DNA from: Penicillium oxalicum
Lineage: Eukaryota > Ascomycota > Eurotiomycetes > Eurotiales > Aspergillaceae
Assembly (NCBI RefSeq): GCF_001723175.1
Contig: NC_064657.1
Coordinates: 620,001 to 684,000 of the forward strand
Reading direction: 5' to 3'
DNA: 64,000 nt
Positions 10,441-21,280 of this stretch are shown in pieces. Below the pieces are notes generated by a model, which searched no databases, had not been told where the DNA came from, and worked only from the letters and a program-made list of their open reading frames with translations. Position numbers and translations under genes: made by a program. Every line of letters begins with the position of its first letter. Position 1 is the first letter of the stretch.

Positions 10441-11170
10441 GATATACATGAGAAATGATTCGGTGAACCAAGGTCCCGAATCTATCAGAGATGAACGAAA
10501 ACGTGGCATCTCAATAAACGCAGGATCGTTCAATCGCTTGACAGCACTCATCACAGGATCATGATACCGCATGAGTTGCTCCTAGAAAGACTCGCCAGTC
10601 CTTAACTCACGAGTTCGAGCTACGATAGCCGGCTCGCCGCGAGTAATTGCAAGGCCTACTCAGACTCTTGCACGGTATGTGGCTGAACCACTGAATGCCA
10701 AAATCATTCCAAATACCAAAGCTATCTCAAACTGTTCTATGAAGCAGGTGACTGAGGCATCGGGTCGTTGAACTTAAGATCGATATTGAAATATTGAGGT
10801 GATATAGCCTTCCAACCTTCGAGGTGCCAAATGTTCAATTCGTACAGAAACAGACATCTATTACTGATCCCGCTGTTATCGATTCTTGGACAGCCCCTTA
10901 TATTAATGCGGCGTATCCCTAGCAAACCTTTCAGCAAATCTTGGCCACAGCTCTCTCTGGACGAAAAAGAGTGTATAGCAGAGTAGACTGCTGAGTATGC
11001 TAGACATAAAATGGTACTCGGTTGGTGTCGAGGGGTCTGTGGCATTGGAATCGCTTGATGCTATAAGCTTTACACCGCCCTGGAGACCAATCAGGGCCGA
11101 GAGATCCTGCCGGAAGTAACCACCCGCCGTTTCTATGGCGTCGCTTCACTTTGTATTTGGTGGTATGAAT
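10441..11170 (-). pseudogene. Decayed coding relic of unidentified gene
   Basis: On the minus strand several coding-like stretches succeed one another in shifting frames. About 11138-10905 has a trace containing GGYFRQDLSALIGLQGGVK and MSSILSSLLCYTLFFVQREL. About 10890-10755 has FLYELNIWHLEGWKAISPQ. About 10755-10441 has EQFEIALVFGMILAFSGSA, then a TGA, RGEPAIVARTRELRTGESF, a TAG, and EQLMRYHDPVMSAVKRLNDP. Both internal stops could be former TGG codons. At least two hydrophobic segments suggest a membrane protein. I do not recognise the family. Confidence 0.35.
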
Positions 11171-11189
11171 TAGATATCTTGAGACGATC

Positions 11190-12017
11190 ATGAAATTTCA
11201 TTCACAAAGAAAAAAAAATAGGGAGAACACTCTTTTGGTAGGCTGTGGAGGAATACGGTCTGTTTGGAGACAGCAAGATCATTGTAATAGTGTCGAGACG
11301 AGGTTTGATGGTCGATATTTATGTCCATTCATGTTCCGGAAGCTGAGACGCAGAAAGGCGGCAGAAATTAGCGTCCATCTTCCGGGTTTCTATTGATACG
11401 TAATAACCGCGCGCCTTCGAGATCTCACGCAGTGACATCCCCGTCAATTTTCCAAATCAACGCCCTCCGCATCTCTCTGCCACCCCCGACTCGTGTCGCG
11501 TGAGCTGGGATAGTTGCTCCGAGAACTTGAACACTTCTGGAGATCCTGCTGCAGCCGCCCCCCGAGTGCAAAGTCCCGTGACTGCATCTCTTATCCACCT
11601 GAGATCGCGATCAATTACCCTCGGCGCATATTCAACAGCATCGTTGTCCCCTCACCTACCCACCCAGCTCCTTCGCGACCTCGCTGGACCTCGTTGAGAA
11701 AACCTCTCTGGGATCCTGTCACGCGAAATCCTTGGACTCGGAATTTGGTCCTGCGCCCGTGTTCCCTTGATTATGCCCAGGCCCGCTGTTTGAGACGCCC
11801 TTTGATGCGCATGGCTCTGGGGTGAGTGTCTTGTTTTTGACTGGTCTTTGCGCCTCATCGCCTAGCTGTTGGCATAGCACCGACACCGTGAGTGTCCTTG
11901 CGCTGGCGGATTAGTGAAGTCGCCTGGTCGGTGCCGTGCGCCTGGTCGAGGAAACATCGTCTCCAGAAACGAGATCCTGCCTCAAAAGAGATTCACTCAA
12001 TTCGCAACAGACGAGAC
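11190..12017. other. MED14 upstream region
   Basis: About 830 bp before the MED14 ATG. The last 500 bp are CT/CCC-rich and look like a promoter with a long leader. Short open frames here have no domains. One of them (11892 on) is in frame with MED14 but has no family-like sequence before the Met at 12018. Confidence 0.4.
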
Positions 12018-15000
12018 ATGCCCGGTGTCATCATGGACAATGCTAATATGGATGGGTCTTCACGAAGGCCTGGACTTCACCAAGCCACCAATGGCGCATT
12101 GAGTCCGATGGGCGGAAATGAAAAACTGGGCTCACGGGCGACGCCAAACGGGTCGTCCCACGTGAATGGCACAAGTCGCGACTCGGAGAAATCAGATCAG
12201 CGTACGAAAGCGCTACAGCGAGCTCCCACTCCCTTTGAAATTCCACACATCACCCAAGGCTTCTTTCCGTTCGGAACGCTCGTTCACCGAGCGGTGCAGA
12301 ATTGCTGGAATGAGCTTACAGAATTGATATCGGATTTGGCGACGATTCAAGTACCCGCAGATAACAATACAAATGCGCCTGGCGGGAGCGGCAAATCGTC
12401 GGGGAACCAAACGGCACAGAATATGCACAAAAAGCTTAAGATCTTGGAATGGGGACACGCAAGGAGAGCAGAGTTCATCAAACTTCTCGTTCTCTCAGAA
12501 TGGAGTCGTCATGCGGCAGAGGTGAGCCGGCTTATCGATATTCAGGGCTTCATTCGTATACGGCACCAAGCCTACATGACGGCCATGAATTCGGTGGGAA
12601 TGATGAAGCAGGATCTTGTGAGGGCCCAGGTGGCCAACCCAGACCTGAAAACCGCACTCGAGGTTCTCGCCAAGGGCAAGGTTGCCTCATTACCGGATGT
12701 GAGTGTTCTGCACAATGTCCTTCACCTTCAAGCCAGCCGATATTTTAAGGTTGCTAACATCCTGACTCTCTTTTCAGTTTGGTTACAAGCCCCCCAAGCC
12801 ATTGTCAGCGCGAACTGCCCTGAAGAAGTTGCACAAGATCAACCGAATTATCAGCGCAAGACTCATACTCCAAGACCAAGTGCCACATGCCTTGCGAAAC
12901 TATCGGGTTCATGACGGCCGTGTGACCTTTACGGTAGCCGGTGAATTTGAGCTCGATCTTTCGGTCGCCCAGGAAGCAAAGACCAGTCAATTTTTCTTTG
13001 TCGACATCCGCTTTCTCTTCATGCCTTCTTCCTCTATTCCAAAGGGTCGGATTCTGGACGAGCTCGAAGTGGAAATCAATCGAATTCTCTTCAACGACGG
13101 GCTGCTCGCATGTTTCAACTTCCTCCATGGGCTGGTTCTGACGAACAAAGTCAACACTCTCTTCAGACAGGCTCAGGATCTTTCTCGGGGGACATGGTCC
13201 GGTCTCTTGCGGATTGAGCTTCTCCATCGTACTCTCGTCGTACAATACTGGACAGCACGGGCAGGACCTAAGAGCTGGATCGAAATTGGCATTCGACGAG
13301 GTAGCGGTGATCTCAAAACCGCAGTGCCACAGTTGCACCTCCGCTGGATGCGCGACGGTAAACAAACGAACAGCGCTGGAGTCAAGTTTGACACCGACTC
13401 ACTCTCAATGGAGCACATTCTCCGCAGCGTTATCGCGCTCCACATTTCCCATGTCCTTTCTCTCGTCTACACAACTCTGAAGAAGCATCTGCTGTTCGCA
13501 AATCACGTTCTTACCTTGGGTGGCAAACTCTCGTCCTCTGAGCCCAGTGACTGCTTTCTCAACGTGCAATTGACAACCACACGTGAATTGCGCGTCTCCA
13601 TTGAGCCTCAAACCGGAACCCCTACGCTGTCGGGCACGCCCAGTGTGGTGGAACGGCCAGAACCAGGTCCACCAAAGCCAGTAGTGGAAGAGCTACTCGG
13701 TCGGATTGCTCGCCTTCGCTGTACCACTGCGATGGATGAGGTAGAGTCCAGCTCCAAGGGACTTGGCTTGGAAGGGGTCAATCCCAGGATAGTGGGGATG
13801 GACGTGCGCAAGTTGTTCCCTCCCAACACGCTGCGTTCCGCATTCTTTACACACCACACCTGGGACCGCCGCTGGATTACTGCTGTAACGAGCAGCATGG
13901 ACGGTGATAGATGGTGGCTCGTTCAGCTTCGGCCCGAGGCTGGGCGGCCCACACTCGCCCATGCTGTGAGCAACACTATGATGGGGATTGGCCGGCGAAC
14001 GGATTACACTGCATGTGCAGAGCTCGTGTACGGCCTGACTGGGATTTTGGCGATTTATGCAAACGCTCGCTATCTAGCGGACCTACCAGAAGCGCGCTTT
14101 CAACCGGTGCTGGAGAAGCTGCAGCTTGAAGAGGACCTGCTGGTACCCGATCTGTTTGTCGATTATGAGCCTTCCACATTGCCCAAGCCTCTGCAAATAG
14201 CATTGCCGCATTCGTACCTCAAGAATGGGTCATTCATTGATGGTGCCATTCGTCTGTCTTTCCAAGGGGTCGATCGAGAGCACAATTCCACCATTCTCGT
14301 GGCACATGGGAAGCTCAGACGTCGCGTCAAGTCCTTACAGCTACTCATCACGCAGCTAGACCCGGAGCTCCTTGTGCAGGATCAGGGGGGTGGGTTTGCG
14401 CTTCGCCTGGTTGTTCCGGCTGGGCAGCCTGCAATATTTGGACTTTTTGAGCGCCTGCAACGTCTCGACTGCGCGATTTATCTCCTCCAAAAACTCATTC
14501 AAAAGGGCATGGAGCCACGCTCAATTTCACTATCGCAATGCTCTTTCCTCTACGGCCCCGAAAAGAAGATGCTTGCCAAATTCGGCCTTGAAGTTTCCGG
14601 GCCAGCAATCACGAGCGACACCGACATTGGCCAACTCATGTCTCGATCTGACCCGATCTATCAATTGCGTCTCAAGCTCAGCTTTGATCGCCCGAGTCCA
14701 CATCGACGCATCCAAGAATCCCTCACTTTCGCGCTCAATGATCGATTTGCTGAGACTGGCATTGACCACGTTCTTTGTTTGATGGCTGATTCATTCCCCA
14801 TTCTCTGCAGCTTTGATGAGATTGTGACCAAATCCGCATCATCGGAGACAGCTCTGGTGTACATCACCGTCCGCAGCCCCACGAGTTATCAGATTCACTA
14901 CCCCCGACAACGGTATCGGTTTAGTCTATTCGCTCACTTGCCACGGGGCAAGACTGAATGGGTGCTGGACGACGCGAACCGAGATTGGCCGTCGACCGAA

Positions 15001-15327
15001 CCTCACCCTGTCTCGGCCGTGGTCCGAGAGCAAATTTACAACGCTCGGGGTGATGGGTGGCAGGGCCTAGGGGACGGTGCCAGAGCATCCATCCATCGTG
15101 TGGGGAATCTTCTTCACAAGCTGCACGACTGTCTTGGGACATGCCCACCCGTACCTGAACCCGTCAAGAGAGGTGCCAATGACGCCGCGAGACCCTCGAT
15201 TCCGGCCAAGTCCGAGATCCAGCCACAATCACTGAAACCCGTCCCTCCACCAGCAGCCAACCCGACGAACGTGTCGCCGAAAAAGAAGGCTGCAAAGGGG
15301 AACAACAATGTCATCACCATTGATTGA
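12018..15327 (+). CDS. MED14: Mediator complex subunit 14 (Rgr1)
   Basis: Backbone subunit of the Mediator co-activator, linking tail to head/middle modules in RNA polymerase II transcription. Exons 12018-12698 and 12778-15327 (79-bp GTGAGT...CAG intron) give 1076 residues, normal for filamentous fungi. The start MPGVIMDNANMDG fits fungal orthologues; a second Met five codons on is possible. After a Ser/Gly-rich leader, the conserved N-terminal MED14 domain begins around residue 75 (FEIPHITQGFFPFGTLVHRA) and includes KKLKILEWGHARRAEFIKLL. It crosses the splice at SLPD-FGYKPP. The C-terminal end is a low-complexity Pro/Lys tail. It ends 584 bp from the convergent DPB2 gene. No defects. Confidence 0.96.
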
Positions 15328-15911
15328 ATAGGCGAGCTGGAATGTGGAATGCGCAACGGGAGATGGGAGATGCGTTTAAGGGGAAACGGGGATTTTTATC
15401 TCTAATCTCTCTTTTCCCCCTCTCTATCAAGAAATGATTTAGCATCTTGAGATCTATTTGGCCGTTTAGATCGGATGATGCGGTAACCCCCTTCGACAGA
15501 GATATCCAACCCCATGTAATGTATTCCTAGACTTTGTGAGATGTCCAATCCGCCCATTACCTTTAGTTCCAACTAGATTTTGCGAATCACCTTACTGGGC
15601 TTTTTGATTGTAATGAATCTTGGTTCCTGATGTCGTAGATGTTATTAAGCGGATTCATTCTATGATCTCAGGGCCCAAGCTATGGAGCTGGAGGTTTACA
15701 TACATCGAGGTACTACCGGGCTGGGCCTCGAGAAAACCCACACAATTATTATATATCATCCATGAGTTGCAAGTACGCGTTTGAACATTAGAGATTGAAC
15801 GCTTAGCTTCACAAAATAAACTTATCTTTTATACCACGCCGGACTTCTTCCGTATTTATCTTTCTCCCATCTGCCCATTCTAGTCCCTCCCCACCAGCCT
15901 CCACAACAAAC
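15328..15911. other. Convergent intergenic region, MED14 / DPB2
   Basis: Holds both 3' untranslated regions. AT-rich with T-rich stretches; no gene seen. One ACGCGT at 15775-15780 sits here without an obvious promoter and serves as a background example for that motif. Confidence 0.4.
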
Positions 15912-18314
15912 TTAGAACCGCTCCTCCTTCACACGGCCTCGGTTGCGCAAAACATCATATTCAATCCATTTGACCATCGATACATCCCCCGGAGCCAACA
16001 TCCGTCCCGGGTTCATCACATGACACCCTTCGTAGGTCATGCAGAACGGAGCCGCTTCCGCGTCAGCGAGCACCACTGCCGTAGGCAGGGGATATAATTG
16101 TACTGCAGAGGCATGATCCCATAATACGGGCCGGACATGGAGAGGAAAGGGGGACATGGTGCCTTGATCAAGGATGGTTTTGACTAATTTGCGGGCCATT
16201 GCGGCGCTGGTTGTGGCGGCGGCGTTGGTGGTGGATGACGGGCCGTTGAGGGCGGGTTTGGACCCGTTGGCTTGATCGAGGTCGACGGGGTCGTCGTTGG
16301 AGGGGGAGTCTGGTGCATCTTGCATGATGTTATCGTGTGGCTCGGCGTTGGTCTCGTCTTCGTCGTGCTCCGCAGCGAGTTGGGTGGTAATGGCGGTGCG
16401 ACGAAGTCGGCCTGAGAGATCATCGCGAAAGACTGCGATCTCGTGGGTGGGACCGAACCAGGAGAGACGGGTGGGGTTGGAGGTCCAAATGGCTTCGCCT
16501 GGTGGTTCGGTCGATTGAGATTTGTCGTTTTCAGAATTGGCCGTGGCAAAGGCTCGGCGGATTCGAGAGGTGAAGAGTTCTGGAATGGGTTGTCGTGGAA
16601 TGGTGGTGGCCGCACCGGCGGAGAAGGAAGATGCCCAGGGGTCGTTGTCGCCCGGGACAAAGACGAACGTTGAGTGTTGGAGAAGAGCAGGGAAGTCGGA
16701 GAGAACGAGAGCAAGTGAGTCGAAGAACTCCTTGTACTCGATGCTTCCGGCGCGTCCTCCACCGTTGATGATGGGGGTTTGAACGAAATTGCCAATTAAG
16801 AGGAATGATTCGGGGCGATCGCAGAGCGCCAAATCGTTATAGGTGCTGAAGACCTTGCGCAAGGCGTCGAGGGTTTTCATGTTGTCCAGGTGGACTTCGC
16901 TCAAGATGGCGACCTTGAGCCGTGCCGGAGATGGATCGATAGATTCGGCTGAAGACGCCGCCGCCGCAGCGGCAGCGGCAGCAGCAGTTGTTGCACGGAG
17001 AGATTTCTCCTGGATGCGCCTCATACGAGCCCCCTGGGCGCGCTCGCTGCCAGTGCCGAGGAAATCGACCCAGCCGAATCCACCACTTGAACTGACATCG
17101 CCCGCGCCTTGACGAGTGCCCGTTCCCAAGGAGATATCTCTGCGCTCGCAGGGGGGTCCGCAGATGGACACACCAACAAAGTGGCCGCCAATGGCGCCAC
17201 CCACGCCGTGATTCCCACCGAGCATAGAGCCTTGAACCATTTCCTCTTCCTCATAGATGCCGTCCACGAGCACAATCATGCCCGGCGCAAACCACGCGCC
17301 GTCTTCGGGAATCATGCGGGCATGGCTGAGATCCAAGACCACAGTCCCCGTCAGATCCACCAAGGAGAGGTCTCCCGTGGGCGAAGTGGAGAGCAGGCCC
17401 AGAAGGAGATGAGATGTGCCGCTGCGTCCGAGCAAGTTGGCAATTGGGGTCAACTTGTAGGATTGTTGAACGCCCAGATTCGACGACGATCGCTGCAGAG
17501 AAGGCATGCCGGCCACGCCCAACGAGCTCTGAAAGGATTCGTTGCGTAACAATCGCTGGTACACCAGGTTATAGCGGTCTCGAAAGAGGGCTGTTTTATG
17601 GGACGGCGGCGGGAATAACGTCGGTTTTGACTTATGGGTCTCAAAGTACTTCTTGTCGACATTGTATGTGAGGCGCGGAAGGTCCGTGGCGTCAATGACT
17701 TTGAGCCAATGCCGAGGATGAAGCGACAACTTGGAGTCGTCTTCCTCCGTCTCCCCCGGCCGCGTTGTGAGAGAGCCCTCTTTGCCACTTGCGTCCCTCG
17801 TCCGTCCAGTCGCCTCCATACCGAGACTGGATAATCTTCCAGATCCGTCTGGTACAGTTGCCTTCCCGACCACCACGCGACCGCCGCTCATACTGCTCTC
17901 GAGCGTTTGAAGGATTGTTTTCAATGAGGCGCCTTTGCCCTCCTCCACAATGACGCCGCCTCCTGCTCGTTTCCAAGCCTTGGCCACTTCGTCCAAGGCC
18001 TTTTCGGCGAGACCCTCTTCGCGCCATCCTGAACCGCAATTCTTGCCAATAAAGACGGCCAAGGTCTGGAGCGCCGAGGACGAGATTGTCAGATTGTGCT
18101 TGCGAGTGAATGTCCGAAAGGCCACTGGCCGCAGAGTGGCCGGGGGTAGAAGGATCGGGAGAATCGAGGTTTTTGTAGGCGGCGCATTTACCCTTGCGAG
18201 TCGCAGCGGACGCGCAGGTGTCCCGAATCCCGGCGACGATGATGGCACTGGGTCTGCAGCACCTACACCCATTCGAAAGCGATTTGAATGCCGCGGAGTG
18301 GTGGTTGGATCCAT
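15912..18314 (-). CDS. DPB2: DNA polymerase epsilon subunit B
   Basis: Essential second subunit of the leading-strand replicase, bridging the polymerase to the CMG helicase. A single uninterrupted 800-residue frame. The N-terminal 45 residues are low-complexity; then comes the helical N-domain (ILPILLPPATLRPVAFRTFTRKHNL). An OB-fold region follows in the middle, and the C-terminal half is an inactive calcineurin-like phosphoesterase fold (LLIGNFVQTPI, STFVFVPGDNDPW, SRIRRAF). An Ala run and acidic/polar linkers (EDETNAEPHDN region) are inserted between conserved blocks, as in other filamentous fungi. The end YDVLRNRGRVKEERF is conserved-looking. It is divergent to the histone chaperone gene, with an ACGCGT box between them. 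Confidence 0.93.
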   Translation of the reverse strand: MDPTTTPRHSNRFRMGVGAADPVPSSSPGFGTPARPLRLARVNAPPTKTSILPILLPPATLRPVAFRTFTRKHNLTISSSALQTLAVFIGKNCGSGWREEGLAEKALDEVAKAWKRAGGGVIVEEGKGASLKTILQTLESSMSGGRVVVGKATVPDGSGRLSSLGMEATGRTRDASGKEGSLTTRPGETEEDDSKLSLHPRHWLKVIDATDLPRLTYNVDKKYFETHKSKPTLFPPPSHKTALFRDRYNLVYQRLLRNESFQSSLGVAGMPSLQRSSSNLGVQQSYKLTPIANLLGRSGTSHLLLGLLSTSPTGDLSLVDLTGTVVLDLSHARMIPEDGAWFAPGMIVLVDGIYEEEEMVQGSMLGGNHGVGGAIGGHFVGVSICGPPCERRDISLGTGTRQGAGDVSSSGGFGWVDFLGTGSERAQGARMRRIQEKSLRATTAAAAAAAAAASSAESIDPSPARLKVAILSEVHLDNMKTLDALRKVFSTYNDLALCDRPESFLLIGNFVQTPIINGGGRAGSIEYKEFFDSLALVLSDFPALLQHSTFVFVPGDNDPWASSFSAGAATTIPRQPIPELFTSRIRRAFATANSENDKSQSTEPPGEAIWTSNPTRLSWFGPTHEIAVFRDDLSGRLRRTAITTQLAAEHDEDETNAEPHDNIMQDAPDSPSNDDPVDLDQANGSKPALNGPSSTTNAAATTSAAMARKLVKTILDQGTMSPFPLHVRPVLWDHASAVQLYPLPTAVVLADAEAAPFCMTYEGCHVMNPGRMLAPGDVSMVKWIEYDVLRNRGRVKEERF

Positions 18315-18859
18315 ATTGATTGATGTGTTGCTATTATGAGCTTCTTGTTGACGATGATGAGTGGGACTCGATGGAAATCGAGTCTCTTTGAAGGTCGGGC
18401 CGTGGGAATCAACGAAGCAGAACGAACAAGTCTCGGTAGATGAGAGATAATTGAGGTATATAGAGCAGCCGTGAATTCATTTGTCATGTCATTATTTCAA
18501 GTCTGTCCTCTACTTCACCCTGCGTGGCTGTTTGAGTCGAGTGCCGTCGATGATCAAACGGGCAAGTTGGAAAAGCGAAGACGCGTTGCGACACGCGCCG
18601 CGCCCGCGTGGCCAAGTGGGCCGAGAGCTTATCGGCTCGTAATCGCTTTCACCTCTTTTTCTTTGCGCTTCAACATCATTTCGAACACGCTTCTACGTCT
18701 TACGAGCCCTCGGACGATTTGAAAGCTCTGCGTGAACTCCAGAACTTCTGAGAATAGAACGAATCTTCACTTTGCTCTCACTTTTATATCCTCATCTGCC
18801 TCTCTTGCATCTTTGGAAATCGTCTTCTTCTTCTCTCTCCCTCTCACAATCCACCCATC
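18315..18859. promoter_or_regulatory. Divergent promoter DPB2 / NASP-like chaperone with ACGCGT box
   Basis: 545 bp between two start codons. ACGCGT lies at 18581-18586, followed by GCG-rich words (CACGCGCCG) to 18610, nearly central between the genes. In budding yeast DPB2 is an MBF target with such boxes. The tract before 18860 is CT-rich, typical of a fungal leader. Co-regulation is inference. Confidence 0.5.
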
Positions 18860-20464
18860 ATGACCGAAATGGACCAGCCCCCCAAGACAAGCGATCAGAT
18901 CGACGTGACCACAGACACAGACAAGAAAGCCCAATTACAAGATCTGATCACACGCGCAGCTGCCAAAGATGCGGCCAAAGACCACAATGCCGCTTCGGAG
19001 CTTTATTCCCAGGCCACCGAGCTCCAGGCCGAATTGAACGGCGAAATGTCGCCCGACAACGCCGACTTGCTCTATGCGTACGGAAAATCTCTGTATAACG
19101 TCGCGGTGAGCAAGAGTGACGTTTTGGGCACCAAGGTGGCTGGCGAGCAGCCTCAGTCGTCGGGTGCTGTTCCGGCGGCCAAGTCATCCTCGGCTGCTGG
19201 GTCGGGGTCTGCGACGGGTGGAAGCTTGGTCAAGGATGCGATCTCGAGCTCGATGGGCCAGACCGCATCCACTTCAAAGAAGAGTGCGGGCGTCGAATTG
19301 GACAGTGCGCCATCAAAGCCGTTCTTCCAGTTCACCGGCGACGAGAACTTTGTCGACTCGGACGAGGAAGATGACGAGGGTGGTGACGGGGAGAATGGCG
19401 ATGGGCCGGATGGTCAAGAGGAAGAAGAAGAGGAAGATGACTTTGCAAACGCGTTCGAGGTACTCGACCTGGCTCGGGTGCTGTATCTGAAGCGATTGGA
19501 AGCTGCAGAGGAAGCCAGCGCAGACAAAGGGAAAGGGAAATCGGGCGCAGCCACCACAGCAACAGACGCCCAGCTCCCCGCCGATCTGAAACACATCAAA
19601 GAACGTCTCGCCGATACATATGACCTGCAAGCGGAGATTTCACTCGAAGGCGAACGGTTCTCCGATGCAGTAACCGATTTGCGCACCGCGCTTGACCTCC
19701 GAAATACGCTGTTCCCGTTCGAGGATCCGTCGGTGGCAGAGTGTCATTACAAGCTTTCTCTTGCGCTGGAATTCGCCTCGGTACAGCAGCACGGAGAAGG
19801 TGATGAGGATGTCGATGAGGACAGGGAGGGTCAAGAAAAGACCGTGGACCAGGAGATGCGCAACGAGGCTGCCACTCAGATGGAACGAGCGATTGAAAGC
19901 TGCAAGGCGCGCATGGCTTCGGAGCAGAAGAAGCTGGAGACGGAGGATCTGGATGAGGATAAGAAGATTGCCACGCAGAGGAGAATCTCTAATAGCAAAG
20001 AGATTATTGCGGATATGGAGCAACGAGTAAGTTCTTTTTGTCTTTTCCCCTCTGTGTTTTACTCCTCCTTTTCGACACTTTCATCTCTCTTCATCTTCAT
20101 CTTCATCCTTGTTTCAAGCCATATCAAATTGCTAATCGCTAATCTTCTCTCCCTCTCCCCACAGCTCATCGATCTCCGCCGATCGCCCGTCTCTCTCGAA
20201 CAGAAAGAACGTGAAAACGAGGCTATGCTCAAAGGTATCCTCGGCCAAATCGTCGGCCAATCCGCCACAGATCAACAGGCCCGTCTCGACGCCGTCAGCA
20301 AAGAAGCAAATGACCTGTCATCTCTCGTTCGGCGCAAGCCCGCGCCCACCGCTTCAGCTGCCACCCAGTCTTCATCTACGGGGTCATCCTCGTCCAAGCG
20401 GCCCGCCGAAGATGTGTCTGCGGACAACGAGTCGAAGCGTGCGCGTGTGGATGGAGAGGCGTAA
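18860..20464 (+). CDS. HIF1: Histone H3-H4 chaperone of the NASP/Hif1/Sim3 family
   Basis: Escorts histones H3-H4 to chromatin. Exons 18860-20026 and 20165-20464 give 488 residues. The N-terminus holds a TPR-like helical pair (AASELYSQATELQAEL...NADLLYAYGKSLYNVA) interrupted by a long acidic stretch (about residues 165-195, DEEDDEGG...QEEEEEEDD), the arrangement typical of NASP. The SHNi-TPR part follows (IKERLADTYDLQAEISLEGE, FEDPSVAECHYKLSLALEFA). The C-terminus ends with a basic nuclear-localisation-like KRPAEDVSADNESKRARVD. The intron (GTAAGT...CAG, 138 bp) is a multiple of three without stop codons, so an unspliced mRNA would encode a 534-residue form. ATG 18869 is an alternative start. 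Confidence 0.88.
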   Translation: MTEMDQPPKTSDQIDVTTDTDKKAQLQDLITRAAAKDAAKDHNAASELYSQATELQAELNGEMSPDNADLLYAYGKSLYNVAVSKSDVLGTKVAGEQPQSSGAVPAAKSSSAAGSGSATGGSLVKDAISSSMGQTASTSKKSAGVELDSAPSKPFFQFTGDENFVDSDEEDDEGGDGENGDGPDGQEEEEEEDDFANAFEVLDLARVLYLKRLEAAEEASADKGKGKSGAATTATDAQLPADLKHIKERLADTYDLQAEISLEGERFSDAVTDLRTALDLRNTLFPFEDPSVAECHYKLSLALEFASVQQHGEGDEDVDEDREGQEKTVDQEMRNEAATQMERAIESCKARMASEQKKLETEDLDEDKKIATQRRISNSKEIIADMEQRVSSFCLFPSVFYSSFSTLSSLFIFIFILVSSHIKLLIANLLSLSPQLIDLRRSPVSLEQKERENEAMLKGILGQIVGQSATDQQARLDAVSKEANDLSSLVRRKPAPTASAATQSSSTGSSSSKRPAEDVSADNESKRARVDGEA

Positions 20465-21280
20465 GATGGATGAGGGGCATGGGGGAATGGGGAGTCCTTG
20501 CTTTGGTTTTTTTTTTTTTTTTAATTTCGAGCTTTTTTCGAGCTTTTTCACTTATTCCCTATTATTATATTCCTTTTCTTTTGTGGTTCCCTCGAGCATT
20601 GGAGGTATTTGCCGTGATTCGATCTTACCCGAGAGGTTTTCTCAACCCTTTTTTTTTTCTTAAAATTTTGGCTCTAGGAGAAAAGCACCGTGTATAGATT
20701 AGTCCTTACTGCTTCCCTCTTTCTTACGGCCTGACTCTTAACTATGTCTATGCACTCGGCAATGAACAAAGACTGAAAATTGGGCCTGGATCATGAAGTC
20801 TTGCAAAATGGCAGTATCGTTGGCATTTCATGAAATGGCGAGCTTCTTCTCGTCTCCAGGGCGAACATCCTAGCGCGAAACCTTGCCCAGATTCCAGCAT
20901 TTACCTATATCATAGTGTTTGTGTCTTTGGACATCAGCGGAGAGAGATTGGGGTCGAGGGTATGCTGACATCCCTCATAGAGGCATAAAAGGCTAGGTCA
21001 TTTTGCATTCTCAAGGTATTATGCATATTAAGAGTTCCATCCACGCCGACGCAGAACAGGTCGAAGGGGGGAAGGGAGGTGACCATGTGGGGAAATAGGG
21101 AGTAGAGAAAAAATGGGCAATAATCAAAAAATCATCAAGGTCCAAGTTCATCATCAAGACGCTGGACGTTCAAAAGGACTATTAGTTCCGATTCTCCTGG
21201 CCTGGCACAGTCGATGCGCAATCAGATTCCTCATTCTACACCTCGAGTGCATTTGGTTTCGTTCTATTTCGATGCCAGTA
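20465..21280. other. Convergent intergenic region
   Basis: 3' regions of the chaperone (plus) and Yippee gene (minus). Contains a T16 tract near 20507-20522, another T run near 20650, and AT-rich sequence; no gene seen. Confidence 0.4.

Noticed and set aside
10600..10630. GAGTTCGAGC resembling a tRNA B-box
   Set aside because: No A-box upstream on either strand; lies in the decayed coding stretch.
15775..15780. ACGCGT between MED14 and DPB2
   Set aside because: Lies between two 3' ends, so not a promoter element; kept as evidence that single copies occur by chance.
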